Below are positions 7,974-16,709 of a stretch of DNA of 64,000 bases, one piece after another. This stretch comes from an uncultured Anaerotruncus sp. GTDB taxonomy: Bacteria > Bacillota > Clostridia > Oscillospirales > Acutalibacteraceae. The DNA lies in contig UQDL01000004.1 in assembly GCA_900539775.1 (NCBI GenBank), forward strand, positions 1 to 64,000, written 5' to 3'. The notes under the pieces were generated by a model. It ran no database searches, was not told where the DNA came from, and worked only from the letters and a program-made list of their open reading frames with translations. The translations under genes and the position numbers were made by a program. Within the stretch, counting starts at the first letter, position 1, and each line of letters begins with the position of its first letter.

Positions 7974-8966
7974 ATGCAAATGCCGCTTAAAATTGTGAGA
8001 AACGATATAACAAAAATTAAATGCGATGCCATTGTAAATGCCGCAAACAGCAGTTTGCTGGGCGGCGGCGGTGTTGACGGCGCAATTCACAGAGCTGCAG
8101 GTGATGGCCTGCTGAGTGAATGCAAAAGGCTTGGGGGCTGCAAAACCGGAAAAGCTAAGATCACAAAAGGATATAATTTACCGTGCAAATATGTTATTCA
8201 CACCGTGGGCCCGATATGGGAGGGCGGCAATTCCGGCGAAGAGGAAATGCTGAAATCCTGCTACCGTGAATCGCTTAAGCTTGCGCTTGAAAATAATTGC
8301 GAAACCTTGGCATTTCCGCTTATTTCATCAGGGGCATACGGTTATCCGAAACAGGAGGCATTGCAAATTGCCGTAAGCGAAATAAGCGAATTCCTGCTGC
8401 TGCACGATATGCTTATATATATTGCGGTTTTTGACAAAGTAAGCTTCTGCATAAGCAAAAAGCTTGCTCAAAGCATTGAGGAATATATTGATGAAAACTA
8501 TATTGCCGATTGCTTTCAATCAATTTCCTCTTGCTTTTATGAAAACGAAAGCGAACCGTTTTCCATAAACAACGATTTTGAACGGGCAAAGCCGTATGAC
8601 AAAAGCCTTTCTGATGCCGTTGATAATTTAGACGAAAGCTTTTCGCAGGCGCTGCTGAGAATTATAGACGAAAAAGGCTTAACGGATTCCGAAGTTTACA
8701 AAAAAGCAAATGTTGACCGCAGACTTTTTTCAAAGATTCGTTCAGATGCAAATTACAAAACAAGCAAGCAAACCGCCTTGGCTTTTGCAATTGCTTTAGA
8801 GCTAAGCTTGGACGAAACAAACATTTTTTTGCAAAAAGCCGGCTTTGCACTTTCGCACAGCAGCAAGTTTGATATTATAATTGAATATTTCATAAAAAAC
8901 AGAAATTATAATATTTTTGAAATTAACGAGGCTCTTTTTGCATTTAACCAGCAAACTCTTGGATAA
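7974..8966 (+). CDS. Macro-domain protein with a C-terminal helix-turn-helix-like region
   Basis: Residues 1-150 form a macro domain of the O-acetyl-ADP-ribose deacetylase type: DAIVNAANSSLLGGGGVDGAIH and the phosphate-loop motif PLISSGAYGYP are both present. Such domains bind or hydrolyse ADP-ribose derivatives. Residues 215-330 form a second helical unit (about ALLRIIDEKGLTDSEVYKKA to EINEALF), which looks like a phage-repressor-style helix-turn-helix. Macro proteins are usually 170-190 residues, so the fusion nearly doubles the length. The first ATG was taken; a second lies two codons on. It stands alone between two terminators. Confidence 0.85.
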   Translation: MQMPLKIVRNDITKIKCDAIVNAANSSLLGGGGVDGAIHRAAGDGLLSECKRLGGCKTGKAKITKGYNLPCKYVIHTVGPIWEGGNSGEEEMLKSCYRESLKLALENNCETLAFPLISSGAYGYPKQEALQIAVSEISEFLLLHDMLIYIAVFDKVSFCISKKLAQSIEEYIDENYIADCFQSISSCFYENESEPFSINNDFERAKPYDKSLSDAVDNLDESFSQALLRIIDEKGLTDSEVYKKANVDRRLFSKIRSDANYKTSKQTALAFAIALELSLDETNIFLQKAGFALSHSSKFDIIIEYFIKNRNYNIFEINEALFAFNQQTLG

Positions 8967-9020
8967 ACAATTGATAACCAATGATAATATGAGATTATAA
9001 ATATAACCTTAAACAACGAA

Positions 9021-9049
9021 AAACACCGCCGTTTCCGGCGGTGTTTTTC
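9021..9049. terminator. Bidirectional terminator after the macro-domain gene
   Basis: AAACACCGCC pairs with GGCGGTGTTT around GTTTCC, with A and T runs on both sides. It can serve both this gene and the converging membrane protein gene. Confidence 0.87.
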
Positions 9050-9168
9050 TTAAGGGGTAAAAATTTATGTAAAGCAATTGCTTGCTTTGGGGCAAATTCA
9101 GAGCATTTAAAATGCTCATATATAAACGGAACGGCTTTAGATCCGAAATCCTTGCTCGGAAGCGAGGC

Positions 9169-9921
9169 TCAGCCCTGCTTCTTAGAAAGCGATGCAAGCA
9201 ACTTTTTGCCCACACGCCCGTAATCAACATTCAAAATCTTTTCGGACACATGCTTGTTGAAAAATGTAACAAGCGGGCCCGTGCAGAATGCCGTGATAAC
9301 GGTGCCTATTCCGATATTTTTAATTTCTGAAAAGTTTCCCTTGAAAACAGCTGCTAACCCGCCGCTTACGACAAGGCCTATAAGCACAACGCTTACATCT
9401 GTTATTACTCGTGTTACCTTCATTGGCACTTTGGTTCTTTGGGTGATCATAAATGCCACGGTATCATAAGCACCGACGCCGATATCAGCCGTGAAAAATA
9501 AGCTTGTGGCGAAGCACATTAAAACAACCGCAACTACCAACAAAACTATTCTTTGAGCAAATACGCCGCTGACAAGGGGAGAGAGAAGCTTTTCAAAAAA
9601 ATCACAGGTGTAGCCGACTAAAACCATATTAAATGCCGTGCCAACACCGATTAAGCCACGGTGAGCAACTATCAGCGCAACCAGCAAAATAACTGCATTC
9701 ACAATAAGCTGATATGTGCCGAAGCTCATTCCCACAACCGATGAAATATTCATATTCATTGAGGTGTAAGGATCTACTCCGAAGTTTGAAAGAGAAAACA
9801 GCGAAATAGCAAAACCCATTAAAAAGATTCCAACAAAAGAAAGTACTGTGCGTTTTGCCATATGTGTTTGCGAAAACATGTCTTTAATATAGCCCTTTGC
9901 TTCATTTGCAAAGTTCTTCAT
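9169..9921 (-). CDS. YitT/YczE-type membrane protein
   Basis: From the ATG at 9921 the product has 250 residues with about five hydrophobic segments starting near residue 28 (VLSFVGIFLMGFAISLF). The repeated pattern G-V-D-P-Y-T and G-V-G-A-Y-D after membrane segments is typical of the YczE/YyaS/YitT family of integral membrane proteins. Their function is unsettled; some relatives affect secretion or lantibiotic-type processes. The start was chosen because a GGCGGGGGTG ribosome site lies upstream. The longer frame to 10032 would add a polar tail with no binding site. The C-terminus faces the cytoplasm and is Lys-rich. Confidence 0.78.
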   Translation of the reverse strand: MKNFANEAKGYIKDMFSQTHMAKRTVLSFVGIFLMGFAISLFSLSNFGVDPYTSMNMNISSVVGMSFGTYQLIVNAVILLVALIVAHRGLIGVGTAFNMVLVGYTCDFFEKLLSPLVSGVFAQRIVLLVVAVVLMCFATSLFFTADIGVGAYDTVAFMITQRTKVPMKVTRVITDVSVVLIGLVVSGGLAAVFKGNFSEIKNIGIGTVITAFCTGPLVTFFNKHVSEKILNVDYGRVGKKLLASLSKKQG

Positions 9922-10090
9922 TTCAGACACCCCCGCCTCTTTTCCCTCTTTAAGCACTATTATATACTGTGATTTTGAAAAATCAAGTTTTTTATAAGAG
10001 TTTCTATATTTTTGCCATAATGGTAAAGGCATTAACTTGCATTTTGTGCAAGTTGCTCAATAAAAAAGGCTTTTTTTGGCATAAGTAATA

Positions 10091-10121
10091 AAAGAAAAGG
10101 CCGTTTATTTGATAAACGGCC
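10091..10121 (-). terminator. Terminator of spoVT
   Basis: On the minus strand GGCCGTTTAT pairs with ATAAACGGCC and is followed by TTTTCTTT. Confidence 0.85.
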
Positions 10122-10155
10122 GTTTATTGTAAGGTTTGCGCACAAATGATGTTTG

Positions 10156-10692
10156 CTATTCCATTTGTTTTCCGAGAAACGCCGCAGCCACCTGCACAAG
10201 CTTTATTTCCGTTTCGGTGGGAATATGGTTTTCATCTCCCTGCATTAAAGCAACCGCACCCGAAACATCACCGCCGTAAATAATTGGATAAACCACATTT
10301 GCCTTGCGAGCCAATCCCTCAATGGCATTCATGGGCGGCACGTCTCTGGTTGTTATGTGAACCGCCCTGTTTTCCATAAGTTCCTCCAAATTTTTGGTTA
10401 TGCGGCGCTCTAAAACCTCTCTTTTACTCATTCCCGATGCCGCAATAACATGATCATTATCAACAATCGCAATCGGCAGCCCGCCGTTTTTATGAAGCAC
10501 CTCTGCATACTGCCCCGCAAAATTGGAAAGCTCCGCTATCGGCGAATATTTTTTAAAAATGACCTCACCCTCCGCATCGGTGAATATTTCCAAAGGGTCA
10601 CCCTCGTGAATACGAAAGGAACGGCGAATTTCCTTTGGAATAACAATTCTGCCCAAATCATCTATGCGGCGCACAATTCCTGTTGCTTTCAT
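10156..10692 (-). CDS. spoVT: Stage V sporulation regulator SpoVT
   Basis: The 178-residue protein has an N-terminal AbrB-type swapped-hairpin DNA-binding domain (residues 1-50; ATGIVRRIDDLGRIVIPKEI) and a C-terminal GAF-like domain (about 55-178). This is the architecture and length of SpoVT, which tunes sigma-G genes in the forespore in Bacillus. Related proteins also exist in non-sporulating Clostridia, so sporulation is suggested but not proved. It is transcribed alone, with its own terminator downstream. Confidence 0.92.
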   Translation of the reverse strand: MKATGIVRRIDDLGRIVIPKEIRRSFRIHEGDPLEIFTDAEGEVIFKKYSPIAELSNFAGQYAEVLHKNGGLPIAIVDNDHVIAASGMSKREVLERRITKNLEELMENRAVHITTRDVPPMNAIEGLARKANVVYPIIYGGDVSGAVALMQGDENHIPTETEIKLVQVAAAFLGKQME

Positions 10693-10855
10693 TACAAATT
10701 TCTCCCTTTATTTGTATTTTTTCTCTGTTATATTTTGCGCCTCTTTTGCCGCACAATACATAAAACTTGCAGCGGTTTTTTTCCAATTTAAGGGAAATTC
10801 AATACTAAAAAGAAAAAACAGTTTATTTTAATTTCGCCTCACCCAATCAAACAAA

Positions 10856-10940
10856 AAAAGAAAAATAAAAAGCTGCCTCATCGCCGGGCAACGCTCAAAG
10901 CACTAAAAATGGGTTTTTGGCGTTTGCCCGCAAATGCAGA
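10856..10940 (-). terminator. Probable terminator of the MATE exporter gene
   Basis: On the minus strand CTGC...GGGCAAACGC pairs with GCGTTGCCC...GCAG and is followed by TTTTTATTTTT. The loop is long, so confidence is moderate. Nothing else is seen between 10693 and 10979. Confidence 0.55.
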
Positions 10941-10979
10941 CAACTTTCATTTGAAATGTGTATTAAATTTTACGGTTTT

Positions 10980-12335
10980 TTATAAAACGGAGGCAAGCTT
11001 TTTTGAAAGTGCGGATTTATAGATGAAAAAGGCAACAATCGCAGTTGAAATTTCCGTTATCCAAAAAGCGCTCCACACTCCGTTTGCGCCAAAGACTTTG
11101 CTGAGCAAAAATGCCACGGGAAGAATAACAACCATATATCTGCAAAGCGAAATTGCAAGCGAAGCCACACCGTTTCCGAGTGCCTCTAAAGCGCCGCTTG
11201 CCGCCACGCTGACAGACGAAGCAACAAAGCCGATTGCAATTATGCGCAAAGCATAAGTGCCGATTTCAACAGCCTCCGGGCTGCTGCTGAAGATGCCGAT
11301 GAGCTTATCGGGAATTGCGAAACAAAGCACGGTGCCTACTGCCATTACGCCGACAATAAGCAAAAGCGAAACATTATAAATCTGCTTAACACGCTTTGAT
11401 TCACCTGCGCCGAAATTATAGCTCAGCACGGGGCGCATTCCCTGCACTATTCCGTTTGCCGTTAAATAAAGAAATGTTTGCAGCTTATAATAAGCGCCGA
11501 GCACAAGCACATACACCTGCGAAAATGCGGCAAAAATTGAATTAAGCACCGATATCATAAGTGACGGCAAGGCAAGATTCAGGGCAGCAGGAATGCCGAT
11601 TGCATACGTTTTGCGGCATATTTTGCCCACACTTTCCATACCCTTAAATCCGATTTTAACGGCCTTTGGCTTAACGGCATAAACAATTATATATATAATC
11701 AGCGACGCGGTTTGCCCGATGCCCGTGGCAAGTGCCGCACCCTCTATACCCATTTTCGGGAAGCCGTAGCCGAAAATCATTAAAGGATCAAGCACAATAT
11801 TTATTATGCACCCCGCCGCCAGGCTTACCATGGAAACAGACATTTTGCCGGCTGCCTGAAAGATTTTTTCAAAGCTCATGGAAGCGGCCTGCGGAATACA
11901 AAAGAGAAAAACAATATTGGTATATCTGACCCCATAGCTTATTATCTGCGCATCAGAGGTAAACATTTTTAAAAACGACGGCATAACGGCAATACACACA
12001 ATCATAAGAACAAGCCCATGCAGCATATTCATAAAAACACCCATTGAGGCAGCCGTGTTTGCAAGCTTGTGCTTGCCTGCGCCGAGGTAATAAGCCATTA
12101 CGGCATTTATACCTACACCGAAGCCGACTGTTACGGCAATTATTAAATTTTGCAAGGGATACACAAGCGACAGAGCAGTCATTGCATCCTCGCTTATTTT
12201 AGCAATAAAATAACTGTCTACAATGTTATAAAGAGAATTTATAAGCATTGAAACCGTCATCGGGAGAGCCATAGTTATAACAAGGCGAGTAACGGGCCTT
12301 GTTTTCATAAAAGATTGATCCGCTTTTTCGCTCAT
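10980..12335 (-). CDS. MATE-family multidrug exporter
   Basis: This 451-residue protein has about 12 hydrophobic segments in two similar halves and matches the MATE family. It opens with RPVTRLVITMALPMTVSML, and contains LYNIVDSYFIAKI and the second-half counterpart GMRPVLSYNFGAG. MATE proteins export cationic compounds using Na+ or H+ gradients. No regulator gene adjoins it. The start has a modest binding site (GAAAGGC). Substrate cannot be inferred from sequence. Confidence 0.9.
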   Translation of the reverse strand: MSEKADQSFMKTRPVTRLVITMALPMTVSMLINSLYNIVDSYFIAKISEDAMTALSLVYPLQNLIIAVTVGFGVGINAVMAYYLGAGKHKLANTAASMGVFMNMLHGLVLMIVCIAVMPSFLKMFTSDAQIISYGVRYTNIVFLFCIPQAASMSFEKIFQAAGKMSVSMVSLAAGCIINIVLDPLMIFGYGFPKMGIEGAALATGIGQTASLIIYIIVYAVKPKAVKIGFKGMESVGKICRKTYAIGIPAALNLALPSLMISVLNSIFAAFSQVYVLVLGAYYKLQTFLYLTANGIVQGMRPVLSYNFGAGESKRVKQIYNVSLLLIVGVMAVGTVLCFAIPDKLIGIFSSSPEAVEIGTYALRIIAIGFVASSVSVAASGALEALGNGVASLAISLCRYMVVILPVAFLLSKVFGANGVWSAFWITEISTAIVAFFIYKSALSKKLASVL

Positions 12336-12372
12336 TTAAAATCACAGCCTTTCCTGTTTTAATAGAATTGCA

Positions 12373-12406
12373 TAAAAAAACGCCACACAGCCGAAACTGC
12401 GTGGCG
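12373..12406 (-). terminator. Terminator downstream of pnp
   Basis: On the minus strand CGCCACGCAG pairs with CTGTGTGGCG, followed by TTTTTTT. It lies between pnp and the MATE gene. Confidence 0.82.
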
Positions 12407-12516
12407 AAAATCAAAGCAATGCTTTGGAAAAATCCACTCCGTTTAAAACGGTTTTGGGATATATATCCGAGCCGCATAAAAGCAGCGGAATTTTAAATTA
12501 CCAAGCTCTGAATAAA

Positions 12517-14709
12517 TCAATCTCTGCGGGGGCGACGATGATTACCGTCTCTGCGAGGCTTTCTCGGAGCTTCATCAATGTCGTTTTCAGGTGTAAGACC
12601 GTCAAGCTCAATAAGAGCATCTCTTCTTGAAAGATTGATTCTGCCCTGATCGTCTATCTCAATGCACTTAACAACGATTTGATCGCCAACATTAACAACA
12701 TCTTCAACCTTATCAACGCGCTTAACATCAAGCCTTGAAATATGAACAAGACCTTCCTTGCCGGGAGCGATTTCAACAAATGCGCCGAAATTCATAAGCC
12801 TTGTTACAACGCCGTTGTAGAAAGCGCCAACTTCGGGATCTGTTGCGATAAGCTTAACAACATCTCTTGCGCTGTTGCACTTATCAATATCAATACCGCT
12901 GATGAACACACGGCCGTCTTCTTCAATATTAACCTTAACATCAAAATCATTCTGGATTTCCTGAATAACCTTGCCGCCCTTGCCGATTACATCGCCGATT
13001 TTATCGGGATTGATAGCAAGAGTAACCATCTTGGGAGCATATTTTGAAAGCTCTTTACGAGGCTCGCTGATAACGGGAAGCATGATTTCATCAAGAATAT
13101 AATTTCTTGCCTTATGAGTTTTTGCAAAGGCTTCCTTAATAATTTCCGGAGTAAGGCCGTGCACTTTAAGATCCATCTGAATAGCTGTGATGCCGTCTTT
13201 TGTGCCGGCAACCTTAAAGTCCATATCGCCATAGAAATCTTCAAGGCCCTGGATATCAACCATAGTCATGAAATCGCCGTAAACGCCCTGATCGCCTGTG
13301 ATAAGGCCGCAGCTGATGCCTGCAACGGGAGCCTTAATCGGAACGCCTGCTGCCATAAGAGAAAGAGTTGAGCCGCAAACGGAGCCCTGAGATGTGGAGC
13401 CGTTTGAGGAGAGAACTTCAGATACAACACGAATGCAATACGGGAATTCATCAACGCTTGGGATAACGGGAAGAAGAGCCTTTTCTGCAAGAGCGCCGTG
13501 GCCGATTTCTCTTCTGCCGGGGCCTCTTGAGGGCTTGGTTTCGCCAACGCTGTATGACGGGAAGTTATAGTGATGAATATATCTTTTTTCCTGCTGCTCA
13601 TCAAGGCCGTCAAGCTGCTGGCAATCGCTCATGGGGCCAAGAGTTGTTATTGAAAGAACCTGAGTTTGACCTCTTGTGAAAAGGCCTGAGCCATGAACTC
13701 TGTCAAGCAAATCAATCTCAGCATTAAGCGGGCGAATTTCATCAATGCCTCTGCCGTCTACACGCTTATGCTCATCTTTAAGCCAAGCACGAACAACATG
13801 CTTTTGAACAAGATACATAATTTCATCGATTTTAGCTTCGCAGCCCTCGAATTTTTCATCAAATTTCTCATGAACTGCCGCATAAATCGGAAGCAAAGCC
13901 TCATCACGAACAAGCTTATCATCGGTGTCGAGTGCTTTTTTAACATCTTCAATGCAGAAATCTTCAATTTCTTTAAGAATTTCCGGATCCGGATCAGATG
14001 ATTCATAAGTAAACTTCGGCTTGCCGATTTCATCAACGATGCCCTGAATGAACTTAACCATCTTTTTATTTTCCTCATGGCCTGCCATAATGGCATCAAA
14101 CATAACATCATCCGGAATTTCATTACCGCCGGCTTCAATCATTGCAACGAGATCTGCCGTTGAAGCAACCGTAAGAGTAAGATCTGTTTTTTCTCTTTGC
14201 TCAAGAGTTGGGTTAAGAACTATTTCGCCATCAACAAGGCCTACATTTACGGAAGAAATCGGGCCGTCCCACGGGATATCCGAAACTGCGATTGCGGCGG
14301 AAACACCGATTGCTGCAGTAACCTCAGGTGAGCAATCCGGATCAACAGACATAACTGTTGCAACAACGGAGCAATCATTTCTTAAATCCTTGGGGAAAAG
14401 AGGACGAATAGGTCTGTCTATGCAGCGGCTTGTAAGAATAGCCTTTTCGCCTGCTCTGCCCTCACGGCGGAGAAAAGAGCCGGGAATTTTACCCACTGCA
14501 TACATTTTTTCTTCATAATCAACGGAAAGAGGGAAGAAATCAACGCCCTCTCTGGGCTTTGCAGATGCAGTTACCGTGCAAAGCACTTCTGTTTCGCCGT
14601 AGCGTGCAAGGAAAGCGGCATTTGCAAGGCCTGCCATTTTTCCTGTTTCAAGAGAGAATTTGCGACCTGCAAATTCGGTTTCCCATTTTTTGAAATTCTT
14701 GAAAAACAT
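12517..14709 (-). CDS. pnp: Polyribonucleotide nucleotidyltransferase (PNPase)
   Basis: The 730-residue enzyme degrades RNA from the 3' end by phosphorolysis. It has two RNase PH-like halves (about 1-230 and 310-545), the second with the EIGHGALAEKAL motif. A KH domain near 550-610 (GKGGKVIQEIQ) and an S1 RNA-binding domain near 620-690 (GAFVEIAPGKEGLVHISRL) follow. The last 25 residues are Arg/Pro-rich, probably an RNA-binding tail. It follows rpsO on the same strand, as in many bacteria, and has a long hairpin in its leader. Confidence 0.96.
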   Translation of the reverse strand: MFFKNFKKWETEFAGRKFSLETGKMAGLANAAFLARYGETEVLCTVTASAKPREGVDFFPLSVDYEEKMYAVGKIPGSFLRREGRAGEKAILTSRCIDRPIRPLFPKDLRNDCSVVATVMSVDPDCSPEVTAAIGVSAAIAVSDIPWDGPISSVNVGLVDGEIVLNPTLEQREKTDLTLTVASTADLVAMIEAGGNEIPDDVMFDAIMAGHEENKKMVKFIQGIVDEIGKPKFTYESSDPDPEILKEIEDFCIEDVKKALDTDDKLVRDEALLPIYAAVHEKFDEKFEGCEAKIDEIMYLVQKHVVRAWLKDEHKRVDGRGIDEIRPLNAEIDLLDRVHGSGLFTRGQTQVLSITTLGPMSDCQQLDGLDEQQEKRYIHHYNFPSYSVGETKPSRGPGRREIGHGALAEKALLPVIPSVDEFPYCIRVVSEVLSSNGSTSQGSVCGSTLSLMAAGVPIKAPVAGISCGLITGDQGVYGDFMTMVDIQGLEDFYGDMDFKVAGTKDGITAIQMDLKVHGLTPEIIKEAFAKTHKARNYILDEIMLPVISEPRKELSKYAPKMVTLAINPDKIGDVIGKGGKVIQEIQNDFDVKVNIEEDGRVFISGIDIDKCNSARDVVKLIATDPEVGAFYNGVVTRLMNFGAFVEIAPGKEGLVHISRLDVKRVDKVEDVVNVGDQIVVKCIEIDDQGRINLSRRDALIELDGLTPENDIDEAPRKPRRDGNHRRPRRD

Positions 14710-14741
14710 AAATTTACCTCACTTTTATTTTTTATATTCCA

Positions 14742-14817
14742 AAGGAGGTGCAATAGTAATAAATTCAGCCTGCAATACGCTTGCCTGCTCAATTTACTAC
14801 TATTTACGCCCCTCCTT
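14742..14817 (-). promoter_or_regulatory. Long hairpin in the pnp leader
   Basis: AAGGAGG (14742-14748) pairs with CCTCCTT (14811-14817), AATAGTA (14752-14758) with TACTATT (14798-14804), and TAAATT (14760-14765) with AATTTA (14791-14796). This makes about 20 pairs 33 to 108 bases before the pnp start. Position and shape recall the RNase III-cleaved leader stem through which E. coli PNPase controls itself. Confidence 0.65.
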
Positions 14818-14852
14818 ACGGTTTAGTTAAAGCCCCATCTGGGTGTTTTTAA

Positions 14853-14891
14853 AGATAAAAAGCAGACGGCATATTTCGCACTGCCGTCTGC
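14853..14891 (-). terminator. Terminator after rpsO
   Basis: On the minus strand GCAGACGGC pairs with GCCGTCTGC, followed by TTTTTATC. Read-through would supply pnp. Confidence 0.85.
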
Positions 14892-14899
14892 AAAAATGA

Positions 14900-15175
14900 T
14901 TATCTGTCCAGAGTGTCACGGATGCCGAGCTTTGCAACAAGTGCACGGTATCTTTCGATATCTGATTTGTAAAGGTAAGCAAGAAGATTTCTTCTGTGAC
15001 CTACCATTTTAAGCAGACCTCTGCGAGAATGATTGTCTTTCTTATGAACCTTAAGGTGAGCTGTGAGCTCATTGATTCTTGTGGTAAGAACTGCAATCTG
15101 AACCTCGGGAGAACCTGTATCGCCCTCGTGAGTAGCATACTCCTTCATGATAGCTTGCTTTTCAGCCTGTGTCAT
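14900..15175 (-). CDS. rpsO: 30S ribosomal protein S15
   Basis: The 91-residue protein matches S15: GDTGSPEVQIAVLTTRINEL and DNHSRRGLLKMVGHRRNLLAYL are the conserved 16S rRNA-binding segments. It is two or three residues longer than usual. It sits just upstream of pnp, the usual arrangement. The ribosome binding site (GAGGTGA) is complementary to a leader segment, which suggests translational self-control. Confidence 0.97.
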   Translation of the reverse strand: MTQAEKQAIMKEYATHEGDTGSPEVQIAVLTTRINELTAHLKVHKKDNHSRRGLLKMVGHRRNLLAYLYKSDIERYRALVAKLGIRDTLDR

Positions 15176-15178
15176 TTA

Positions 15179-15239
15179 ATTTCACCTCTTTAATAATATT
15201 TACCGATAAGCGAAAAACACAGAAACGGGAAGGTGAAAT
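15179..15239 (-). promoter_or_regulatory. rpsO leader with potential to hide the ribosome binding site
   Basis: On the mRNA (minus strand) the segment at 15231-15239 reads ATTTCACCT. It is exactly complementary to AGGTGAAAT at 15179-15187, which contains the rpsO ribosome binding site. The two are 43 bases apart. S15 controls its own translation through leader structures in several bacterial groups. Confidence 0.6.
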
Positions 15240-15398
15240 CGCAAAAGCGCTTACGCCCGAATCCGAGTAATTCGTATTCAGCGAGAAAAGTATAACACAA
15301 GGCGGCAAATTTGTAAAGCATTATTTTATTTTATTAGCTTATTTTGCTGATTGCTTTCATTGCAAAAGTATAATTTTTGCTTTTTTATTTTTTTGTGC

Positions 15399-15427
15399 TT
15401 GACTTTATTATATATTTGTTATATACT
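15399..15427 (+). promoter_or_regulatory. Promoter of rplU-prp-rpmA
   Basis: TTGACT at 15399-15404 and TATACT at 15422-15427 have a 17-base spacer, 100 bases before rplU. Confidence 0.8.
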
Positions 15428-15432
15428 TTTTA

Positions 15433-15511
15433 CGCCGCTTATTACAGGCAACGGTGAGCAATCACCGCATTAAGTGCGAATTTCGCCGCCCGTTGTAGCG
15501 AGTCTTAATAA
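15433..15511 (+). ncRNA. L21 leader (ribosomal protein leader RNA)
   Basis: The segment between the promoter and the rplU binding site contains GGCAACGGTGAGCAATCACC and a closing GCCGCCCGTTG, the kind of compact structure found before rplU in Firmicutes (Rfam family L21_leader). It probably binds L21 and lowers expression of the operon. The match is by position and general look, not by a covariance search. Confidence 0.65.
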
Positions 15512-15526
15512 AGGAAGGTAAATTCA

Positions 15527-15835
15527 ATGTACGCTGTTATCGTAACCGGTGGTAAGCAATACAAGGTTTCCGAAGGCGATGTGCTTTATGTTGAAAAGCT
15601 CGGCGCAGAAGCTGATACCGAAGTAACTTTCGATAATGTTGTTGCTGTTAACGACGGCAAGGGCATTAAAGCAGGCAAGGATTGCGCAAAGGCTACCGTT
15701 AATGCAAAAGTTCTTAAGAACGGCAAAGGCAAGAAAATCACAGTATTTACTTACAAGCCCAAGAAGAACGAAAAGCGCAAGATGGGTCATCGTCAGCCCT
15801 ATACAAAGGTTGAAATCACAGCCATCAACGCTTAA
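15527..15835 (+). CDS. rplU: 50S ribosomal protein L21
   Basis: The 102-residue protein has the L21 hallmarks YAVIVTGGKQYKV at the start and the basic GKKITVFTYKPKKNEKRKMGHRQ near the end, which binds 23S rRNA. It is the first gene of a three-gene unit with prp and rpmA. The prp ATG lies 3 bases after its stop, so translation is probably coupled. Confidence 0.97.
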   Translation: MYAVIVTGGKQYKVSEGDVLYVEKLGAEADTEVTFDNVVAVNDGKGIKAGKDCAKATVNAKVLKNGKGKKITVFTYKPKKNEKRKMGHRQPYTKVEITAINA

Positions 15836-15838
15836 TTG

Positions 15839-16153
15839 ATGATTAACGCAAAATTCTTTAAATCGGGCAATTTATACACAGGCTTTTGTGTGGAAGGCCA
15901 TTCCGGCAGTGCAGAATCGGGGCAAGACATTATTTGTGCCTTTGTTTCAAGCGCCTGCTATATGGCGGCAAACACAATAACCGAGGTTATAAAGCTTTCG
16001 GCAACAGCCGAGCAGAGCGACGGCTATTTAAGCCTGAGCATTAAAGAAAACCCGATTTCTGCACAGGATATAATTTCCGGCTTGGTGCTTCATTTAACCG
16101 AATTGGAAAAGGATTATCCGAAAAACATTAAAGTGATTATATCGGAGGTGTAG
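15839..16153 (+). CDS. prp: Ribosomal-processing cysteine protease Prp
   Basis: The 104-residue product (ATG at 15839; a TTG one codon earlier is less likely) has the Prp active-site residues His21 in GHSG and Cys33 in DIICAFVSSACY. Prp removes the N-terminal extension of L27 in Firmicutes and relatives. Its place between rplU and rpmA is the diagnostic context. The substrate site is visible in the next gene. Confidence 0.92.
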   Translation: MINAKFFKSGNLYTGFCVEGHSGSAESGQDIICAFVSSACYMAANTITEVIKLSATAEQSDGYLSLSIKENPISAQDIISGLVLHLTELEKDYPKNIKVIISEV

Positions 16154-16155
16154 TA

Positions 16156-16440
16156 ATGCTTAAGTTAAATTTACAGCTTTTTGCTCATAAAAAAGGTATG
16201 GGTTCAACTAAAAACGGCCGTGATTCCGAATCTAAGCGTCTTGGCGCTAAAAGAGCAGACGGGCAGTTCGTTCTCGCAGGCAACATCCTTTACCGCCAGA
16301 GAGGAACTCATATTCATCCCGGCAACAATGTTGGTATCGGCTCAGACGATACTCTTTATGCTCTTGTTGACGGCACCGTTAAATTTGAAAGAATGGGCAA
16401 AGACCGCAAAAAGGTTTCTGTTTATCCCGTTGAGCAGTAA
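16156..16440 (+). CDS. rpmA: 50S ribosomal protein L27 with a Prp-cleaved extension
   Basis: The 94-residue precursor starts MLKLNLQLF followed by AHKKGMGSTKNGRDS, the mature L27 N-terminus that reaches the peptidyl transferase centre. The nine-residue extension is the substrate of Prp encoded just upstream. An AAAGGTATG-like start inside was rejected because the extension is conserved. The gene ends with a terminator about 25 bases on. Confidence 0.96.
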   Translation: MLKLNLQLFAHKKGMGSTKNGRDSESKRLGAKRADGQFVLAGNILYRQRGTHIHPGNNVGIGSDDTLYALVDGTVKFERMGKDRKKVSVYPVEQ

Positions 16441-16463
16441 TTGAAGTATATACTGACTTATTA

Positions 16464-16496
16464 AGGCGCACGATTTTTTCGTGCGCTTCTTTTTTT
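16464..16496 (+). terminator. Terminator of rplU-prp-rpmA
   Basis: GCGCACG (16466-16472) pairs with CGTGCGC (16480-16486), followed by TTCTTTTTTT. Confidence 0.88.
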
Positions 16497-16709
16497 GCCG
16501 AAAACAGATTTTTTTCTTTTATATAAAAGAAATTTGTGATATATTAAAAACATATTATATATGCGGCGACGGCTTTAGGCTGCCGCAAGTGCCGCACAGA
16601 TTGCGCAAACGCCATACTTCGGAAGCGATTTGGCAACAAAAAACGCCTCCCGTAAAGCTGCAACGGGTGCAATGAAAAAACATCGCAGCGAAAGGATTAT
16701 GAAACTGAA

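Noticed and set aside
12742..14518. Plus-strand ORFs inside pnp
   Set aside because: They are reverse-strand shadows of pnp, whose domains cover the entire stretch.
16481..16675. 64-codon ORF after rpmA
   Set aside because: It begins inside the rpmA terminator and has no ribosome site.
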